Assembly (NCBI RefSeq): GCF_033097365.1
Contig: NZ_AP028461.1
Coordinates: forward strand, 11,993,501-12,057,500
Length of the DNA stretch: 64,000 nucleotides
Reading direction: 5' to 3'
Source of the DNA: Actinoplanes sichuanensis
Lineage (GTDB): Bacteria > Actinomycetota > Actinomycetes > Mycobacteriales > Micromonosporaceae
Part shown: positions 59,385 through 64,000 of the stretch, one piece after another
Position numbering within the stretch: the stretch's first letter is position 1
Layout: each line of letters starts with the position of its first letter
Notes under the pieces: generated by a model
Told to the model about the DNA's origin: nothing
The model's database searches: none
Seen by the model: the letters and a program-made list of their open reading frames with translations, nothing else
Position numbers and translations under genes: made by a program

Positions 59385-60624
59385 GATCGGTCCTCCCGGA
59401 GCATCGACGCTCCTTCGCGGCCGGACTGCACAGCAACGCGGTGACCGGCAGAAACGCAGTCCTCGACATCACGGATCGGGTCGGCCGCGCGGCGGGTCAT
59501 GGTGGGGAGCTGATCGGCAGGCCGCCTATCGCGGCCGACGCGCGCGCCACACCCGATGCTCCAGGCCGCATCGGCCCGGGCGCCTGTGCCGCGCTGGAGG
59601 TCCGGCTGGCGGGCGCGGCTGCGCGCGATCATCGGGATCACCGCCGGCAGATGCGGCACCGAAGCCCGGAAAGTTAGGTCCATCAGGAGATATCCCTTGC
59701 AGGGCCGACCGATTTCGCGTTCGGTCGGACAGAGGCGGTAGCCCGGTCTGGCCGGTACGGGCCTGACCTCTGGGCCGGCTCGTCGAAGGAGCCGGGGGCA
59801 TGAACAGGCCCGAGGGCCGATGTTGCAGTGGCGCATCGTGTGTCGTGGAACCCAGCAAGGGTTCCGGCTTCCCGCGCATGCGGGGACGGGCGGGTGCAGC
59901 CTGCTTTGTCGGCGACGGGAGGTCGCGACGTCTGACCGGGGGTACGTCGTCAAACAGGATCTTCTGCTCCACGCGCCTCCGCGGCATACGACGGTACGGC
60001 GCGGGCAGAGCGCCTCACCGCAGCAGGGAAACACGAAGAACCTCTCAATAAACGGTGCCGGTCGGACACGACGAGCTTCGGGTGCTTTCTTACGTCAGCG
60101 TCCGTGGACCGATTAACTACGTCGGCTTCACGGGACACCGGCATGAGGAACACTGCCTTGCTCGGAGTCGTATCAGCTGTCCAACACTTCGTGCCGACAT
60201 AATCCCAAGCGCATTTAAGGATCACAGTTGCATCGACTATAGGAAATACCAAAATGAGGTGCATCCACGATGCCAGATCAACATCCATATAGCCTTGAGC
60301 GGCAACTTAACGAGGCTGAAGCCCTCTCTAGTGCCGCTCAGCTGGGCATGGAAGTTCACTTCATGTAGCCGCGCCTCGACATCCTCTCTCGCGGACCAGT
60401 CCGAAAACGACCGCCGGTAAAGCTCTGGCGGTCTCGGGTTGCTATCGACGCTGGCGGCCATAGGGAAACCATCGGGAAGTGGCGGCATGCTGATGACTCG
60501 CCGGAAGCCGAAAACGGAGGGATCCAGGGGATACCGTCATTCGCGCGGAGGCCATCCACCGCATATATGGGACGCCGATGAAAGCGGCGCAGCGATCCTT
60601 GCCGTACCTAAGCCGCGCTCGCCC
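59385..60624. other. 1.2-kb gene-poor region with an AT-richer patch
   Basis: No convincing gene. From about 60060 to 60500 the GC content falls clearly below the window average, with stretches such as AAGGATCACAGTTGCATCG. A minus-strand frame at 60237-60488 could encode 83 residues (MPPLPDGFPMAASVDS and on, with an aromatic tail KAIWMLIWHRGCTSFWYFL), but no ribosome binding site is present. It may be decayed foreign DNA or regulatory sequence for the sensor operon. Confidence 0.4.
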
Positions 60625-62067
60625 CTACGGCGCTGGCCGCGGCCGCAGGTGCCCGACCACGCCGTAGAGGCCTGCGTGTCGAGGCGAGGGCCGCTTGGCC
60701 GGCTCGTCGTCCGGGCGCCAGTCGCTGACGGCGACGAGCCCTGGCTCCAGGATCTGTAGGCCGTAGGCGAAGGTCGCGATCTGATCTTTCGTGCGGGTGC
60801 GGACGTCGATCTCGCCAGCGGCGTAGATCGCCTTGTAGGCGGCGGCGTCATCGGCGCACATGAAGTCGTGTGTGCCGTGCGAGATGATCAGGAAGCTGCC
60901 GGGGGCAGCGGCGTCCAGCAGGGCACGGACAGCCCGCTGCGCCTCGGCCAGGTCAGGGAGGTAGTGCAGCACCGCTGCCAGCACGATGCACAGCGGTTCG
61001 CGGGGGTCGAGGATCGCGCCGAAGTCCGGGTGTTGCAGGATCTGTTCGGGATGGCGCAGGTCCGCCTCGAGGTAGGCGGTGTGCCCGGCCGGGTGTCCGA
61101 CGGTCAAGGCGCGGGCGTGCGTTCCGACGATCGGGTCGTTGTCGACGTAGAGCACCCGGGCGTCCGGCGTGATCTGCTGCGCGATCTCGTGGGTGTTGCC
61201 GGGAGCAGGCAGGCCGGTTCCGATGTCCAGGAACTGGCGCACACCCGTTTGAGCGATCGCGCGGACCGCGCGGCCCAGGAAGGCGCGGTTCGCCTGCGCG
61301 GCTGTCCTCACCCACGGGAAGCGTTGCTCGATCGCGTCGCCGGAGTCCCGGTCGGCGGGAAAGTTGTCCTTGCCACCGAGCCAGTAGTCGTATCGACGGG
61401 CAGAATGCGGCCGGCTCACGTCCAGTTTGCTTGGCCGCCAAGGCCATGGCCGCGCACTTTCCCTGTCCCCGGGCACCGTAGTGTCGTCGACGCCTGAGCG
61501 CGTCGGCGGATTGGTCCGCGGCGCCGGGATGCGCCGTAGCTGGGCGATGTGGGCGCTCCCGGCGTCACGATGATCGGCGCGTCCGGATTCGCCGATCTCT
61601 GGTGCGCCCTGCTGACGCCGGGAGATTGGCGCATCACCGGCCTGATCGCTTACTGGTACCAGATCCGTGTCGTCGAGCACCGGTTCCAACACTCGTGCAC
61701 GGTAGAAGCCGAGGTCGGCGTCGGACGCGACGTTGAAGAACGCGCGGAAGGCCGCCCGTCGATACCTCGACGGCCAGAAGACCTCGCCCCGTTCGTAGCG
61801 GCCGAGTTCTCGTTCGTCGAGGAAGCCACCGTTGACCACGGCGAGGTCCACGCCAGGGAACAGCTTGGTCATGATCTTGTTGACGGCGGCGACCACTTCC
61901 GGCCGCTGGATGCGTGCTGGCCGGCCGTCGGGAAGCGTTTCGGTCGCGGAGGCCATGCGCAGCAGCCGCCCCACCAGTTTCTGGTTCGGCGTGGCTTTGG
62001 CCTTCCCCGTACCGGAAGCGTCCGGGCGTGCCGGGGTGGGGTAGGTGACGGCGGTCTGGCTCGGCAT
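60625..62067 (-). CDS. HTH-like domain fused to a DUF574 methyltransferase
   Basis: 480 residues. The first 115 residues look like the actinobacterial HTH family (LDERELGRYERGEVFWPSRYRRAAFRAFFNVASDADLGFYR), preceded by NQKLVGRLLRM. Residues about 115-215 form a linker rich in arginine and proline. From about 215 a DUF574 methyltransferase follows: ARRYDYWLGGKDNFPADRDSGD, ANRAFLGRAVRAIAQTGVRQFLDIGTGLP and ARVLYVDNDPIVGTHARALT. A single frame covers all; the fusion could be genuine or a read-through of adjacent genes. Target unknown. Confidence 0.8.
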   Translation of the reverse strand: MPSQTAVTYPTPARPDASGTGKAKATPNQKLVGRLLRMASATETLPDGRPARIQRPEVVAAVNKIMTKLFPGVDLAVVNGGFLDERELGRYERGEVFWPSRYRRAAFRAFFNVASDADLGFYRARVLEPVLDDTDLVPVSDQAGDAPISRRQQGAPEIGESGRADHRDAGSAHIAQLRRIPAPRTNPPTRSGVDDTTVPGDRESARPWPWRPSKLDVSRPHSARRYDYWLGGKDNFPADRDSGDAIEQRFPWVRTAAQANRAFLGRAVRAIAQTGVRQFLDIGTGLPAPGNTHEIAQQITPDARVLYVDNDPIVGTHARALTVGHPAGHTAYLEADLRHPEQILQHPDFGAILDPREPLCIVLAAVLHYLPDLAEAQRAVRALLDAAAPGSFLIISHGTHDFMCADDAAAYKAIYAAGEIDVRTRTKDQIATFAYGLQILEPGLVAVSDWRPDDEPAKRPSPRHAGLYGVVGHLRPRPAP

Positions 62068-62300
62068 GGTGTTCCCCGTCTCATACCTGCCGGTGGAGTT
62101 GGCTCAGCTCCACCGGCGGGCCTGCGATGAACAAGGTCTCGTTTGCGACGTTGTGGGCCACGCGCCCGCTCGGCGCGGCCGTGCATTTGATCCGGGCCCG
62201 AGAAAGCAGGCTCCGCCAAGTGCCATCCGGTGACAGCGCACAGACCGAAGCTCGCGCTGAGGCCGGCAACGGTTGACGCCTATCGCCGGAAGGCCGGGTG

Positions 62301-62693
62301 CTACCGGCCGCTGGCGGACGTCGCCAGCGCCTGAAGCAGTGTTTCCACTTCGTCGCCGTGAGTTCCGCGGCAGACAGCACACAGATAGTCGAGGGAATCG
62401 TCCGGCTTCACCGTCGACGGCCGGTACAGGTGGTCCCCGAAGGCGATGGGCTCGACCACGATGTACGGCATGATCTCCGCGATCCCGACGACGTCCAGCA
62501 ATCCCTCGGGAACCATCCCCCCGAAGCAGAAGTGCAGCTCACGCGTGGGAAAGGTCGTATATGCGCTGTCGATCGGGATCGCCGCGCGGTTGCCACCCTC
62601 AAGGCAGTGCGGCGCATGGAACACCACGCCCGGCGGGTAGTGCCGACGCTCGCCTGACGTGCTGGCCGGTGTGCCGGCCGGCAGCTCGCTCAT
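62301..62693 (-). CDS. hypothetical protein, 130 residues
   Basis: ATG 62693 follows AAGGAGGACGCG. The protein is compact with RELHFCFGGMVPEGLLDVVGIAEIMPYIVVEPIAFGD and a final DYLCAVCRGTHGDEVETLLQAL that includes a CxxC pair. No family known. It sits between two DUF574 genes and 230 bp separate it from the next. Confidence 0.65.
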   Translation of the reverse strand: MSELPAGTPASTSGERRHYPPGVVFHAPHCLEGGNRAAIPIDSAYTTFPTRELHFCFGGMVPEGLLDVVGIAEIMPYIVVEPIAFGDHLYRPSTVKPDDSLDYLCAVCRGTHGDEVETLLQALATSASGR

Positions 62694-62750
62694 CGCGTCC
62701 TCCTTCTTCATCATGCTCGCCGCCGAAGGGCGCGCTTCAGGATGTGTGAG

Positions 62751-63578
62751 TTATGGCTTACGGGCCACGCCGGCCCAGTAGTACGCGGCGTGGGGATCAT
62801 CGACGGGATGATCGGGTTGCCACGCCGACACGGGCACCAGTCCCGGCTCTACGAGTTCCCAATCACCGAAGAGCCGGGCCACCTCCCGCTGCGTCCGGGC
62901 GACCAGCGTCATCCCGGCGCTCGTGGCGGCCGCCACCGCCGCGTCGACCTCGGCTGCGTTGAAGTCCGCGGTCGGATGGGTGATCGCCAGGAAGCTTCCC
63001 GGGGCAACGGCGTCGCGCAGCTCGGCGACGCGAGCCCAGGGATCCTCGGCATCAGCGAGAAGCATCAGAACCGCGATCAGGGTCAACCCGATCGGCTCAG
63101 TGAGATCGAGGGTGTCCTTCACCGCCGGGCTGTCCAGAATCGACTGCGACCTGCGCAGGTCGGCGGCAACATACTCGCAACGCCCCTCGGCGGTGCTGAC
63201 CATCAGAGCTCGAGCGTGCACAAGCACGAGCGGGTCATTGTCGACGTAGACGACTCGGGCCTGCGGGTCGACCTGCTGGGCGACCTGGTGCAGGTTCGGC
63301 TCGGTCGGGATGCCGGTGCCGACGTCCAGGAACTGCCGGACTCCCCGGCCGGCCAGGTGGCGCACGACGCGATGGACGAACTTGCGGTTCTCCCCGGCCA
63401 TGTAACGCATGCCGGGAATCGCTGCGATCATCGCCTCGCCGACCGCACGGTCGACGGCGAAGTTGTCCTTGCCGCCCAGCCAGTAGTCGTAGATCCGGGC
63501 GGAGTGCGGCACGTCGGTCTTAAGGGTCAGGTGATCGTCTTGCTCCGACAGGGTGCCGGACCCATGATCGAGGTTCAT
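62751..63578 (-). CDS. DUF574 SAM-dependent methyltransferase
   Basis: 275 residues with all markers of the family: HSARIYDYWLGGKDNFAVDRAVGE, ENRKFVHRVVRHLAGRGVRQFLDVGTGIP, ARVVYVDNDPLVLVHARALM and a C-terminal ARLFGDWELVEPGLVPVSAW. Start ATG 63578. It is the fourth member of this family in the window. Confidence 0.88.
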   Translation of the reverse strand: MNLDHGSGTLSEQDDHLTLKTDVPHSARIYDYWLGGKDNFAVDRAVGEAMIAAIPGMRYMAGENRKFVHRVVRHLAGRGVRQFLDVGTGIPTEPNLHQVAQQVDPQARVVYVDNDPLVLVHARALMVSTAEGRCEYVAADLRRSQSILDSPAVKDTLDLTEPIGLTLIAVLMLLADAEDPWARVAELRDAVAPGSFLAITHPTADFNAAEVDAAVAAATSAGMTLVARTQREVARLFGDWELVEPGLVPVSAWQPDHPVDDPHAAYYWAGVARKP

Positions 63579-63690
63579 GCCGGCACCGCTTTCACGGTTG
63601 GCCGGCTGCAGGAAGGCCGGTCGGCTCGGGCCGATGTGCGCCTATTCCGGTGTGGGCGATGGGTGCCGGCGGTGGGGGTCGCTGCGGCGT

Positions 63691-64000
63691 TCACCGTGCC
63701 TCCCGCCCCGGCGTGCCCACTGTGCTCAAGGTGCGGGCGGTGTCACGACCTGCACAACCGGCGCGGCCCCTTCCGGCGAACGTTTCTGCATGAACATGCA
63801 CGGCACGGGCGTCGGCGGTACGGAGCATCGGCTGGACGGTCGCTGCCCCGGCGAGAGGAACCGGATCGCCATACGGGCGATAACCGCACTGCGCGGCCAC
63901 CGCGGTGACGGCGTCATCGGCCGCGAGCAGACAGCGTGTCCGCGCTGCAACAGGCGCCAGAACCTCGGTGAGCAGCGTGCTGGCGATACCGTGCCGCTGC
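63691..64000 (-). CDS. GNAT-like acetyltransferase, C-terminal part (runs off window)
   Basis: A frame open to the window edge reads QRHGIASTLLTEVLAPV, which fits the Q/R-x-x-G-x-G/A acetyl-CoA loop of GNAT enzymes, then CLLAADDAVTAVAAQCGYRPYGDPV. The last 60 residues are unusual for the family. The start lies beyond 64000, so length and substrate cannot be judged. Confidence 0.5.
   Translation of the reverse strand, partial: QRHGIASTLLTEVLAPVAARTRCLLAADDAVTAVAAQCGYRPYGDPVPLAGAATVQPMLRTADARAVHVHAETFAGRGRAGCAGRDTARTLSTVGTPGREAR

Noticed and set aside
59385..60060. Several frames of 60-220 residues on both strands
   Set aside because: None has a start signal, a recognisable motif or coding-like composition.
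1..64000. tRNA or rRNA genes and a tRNA attachment site
   Set aside because: No cloverleaf with a GGTTCGAATCC-type T-arm or rRNA segment was seen on reading; a tRNAscan run would be needed to be certain.

Overview
The window is high-GC actinobacterial DNA. Several families in it are largely or typically actinomycete: DUF574 SAM-dependent methyltransferases, a CvnA/B/D-type kinase-roadblock-GTPase set, and a small Lsr2-associated-type HTH protein. GTG/TTG starts are frequent and ATGA/GTGA overlaps are common. A Micromonosporaceae-like host (Actinoplanes/Micromonospora type) is my inference from gene content, not something I could test.

Region 1 (about 0.2-36.7 kb) looks like the interior of a plasmid-like or integrative element. 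Apart from one insertion, every gene reads on the minus strand. It carries ssDNA and replication functions: two SSB-like proteins, a short primase/polymerase, a long ParB-like protein, two DprA-like proteins, two DUF4192 proteins, DUF932, a phage gp88-family protein, a GHKL ATPase fused to an HExxH domain, and many unrecognised small proteins. Many gene boundaries carry a perfect or near-perfect GC-rich stem-loop. A roughly 180-bp dispersed repeat with a long hairpin lies upstream of two of these genes, and a shorter relative lies upstream of DUF932. No conjugation genes, integrase of the island itself, or att sites were identified.

Region 1 is interrupted by a 7.7-kb transposon (about 1957-9645). 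It has short terminal inverted repeats, two overlapping tyrosine recombinase genes (Tn554-like, two-gene type), and a cargo of SDR, ROK repressor, Gfo/Idh/MocA oxidoreductase and a DUF336/UPF0303 protein. It split a PP-loop (PAPS-reductase-like) gene: the N-terminal half lies at 9646-10005 and the C-terminal half at 1486-1956, and the two halves join in frame with the expected protein sequence.

Region 2 (37-43 kb) starts with two plus-strand genes for small secreted proteins, each preceded by related 10-bp-phased repeats. An orphan HypX-like hydrogenase-maturation protein follows, then two overlapping DUF574 methyltransferases on the minus strand. Region 3 (42.7-50 kb) holds exported or lipid-anchored proteins, an MFS transporter, repeat-helical (TPR-like) proteins and a small HTH protein.

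Region 4 (49.2-59.4 kb) appears to be one large minus-strand operon: sensor kinase (CvnA), roadblock protein (CvnB), GTPase (CvnD, with no DUF742 CvnC), LivJ-type binding lipoprotein, a methyltransferase, LivH, LivM, a fused LivG-LivF ATPase and a TPR-like protein. Many of its junctions overlap by 4 bp. It suggests a sensing module wired to an ABC importer of unknown substrate. Region 5 (59.4-64 kb) contains a 1.2-kb gene-poor stretch with an AT-richer patch, an HTH-DUF574 fusion, a small unknown protein, another DUF574 methyltransferase and a truncated GNAT-like gene running off the end.
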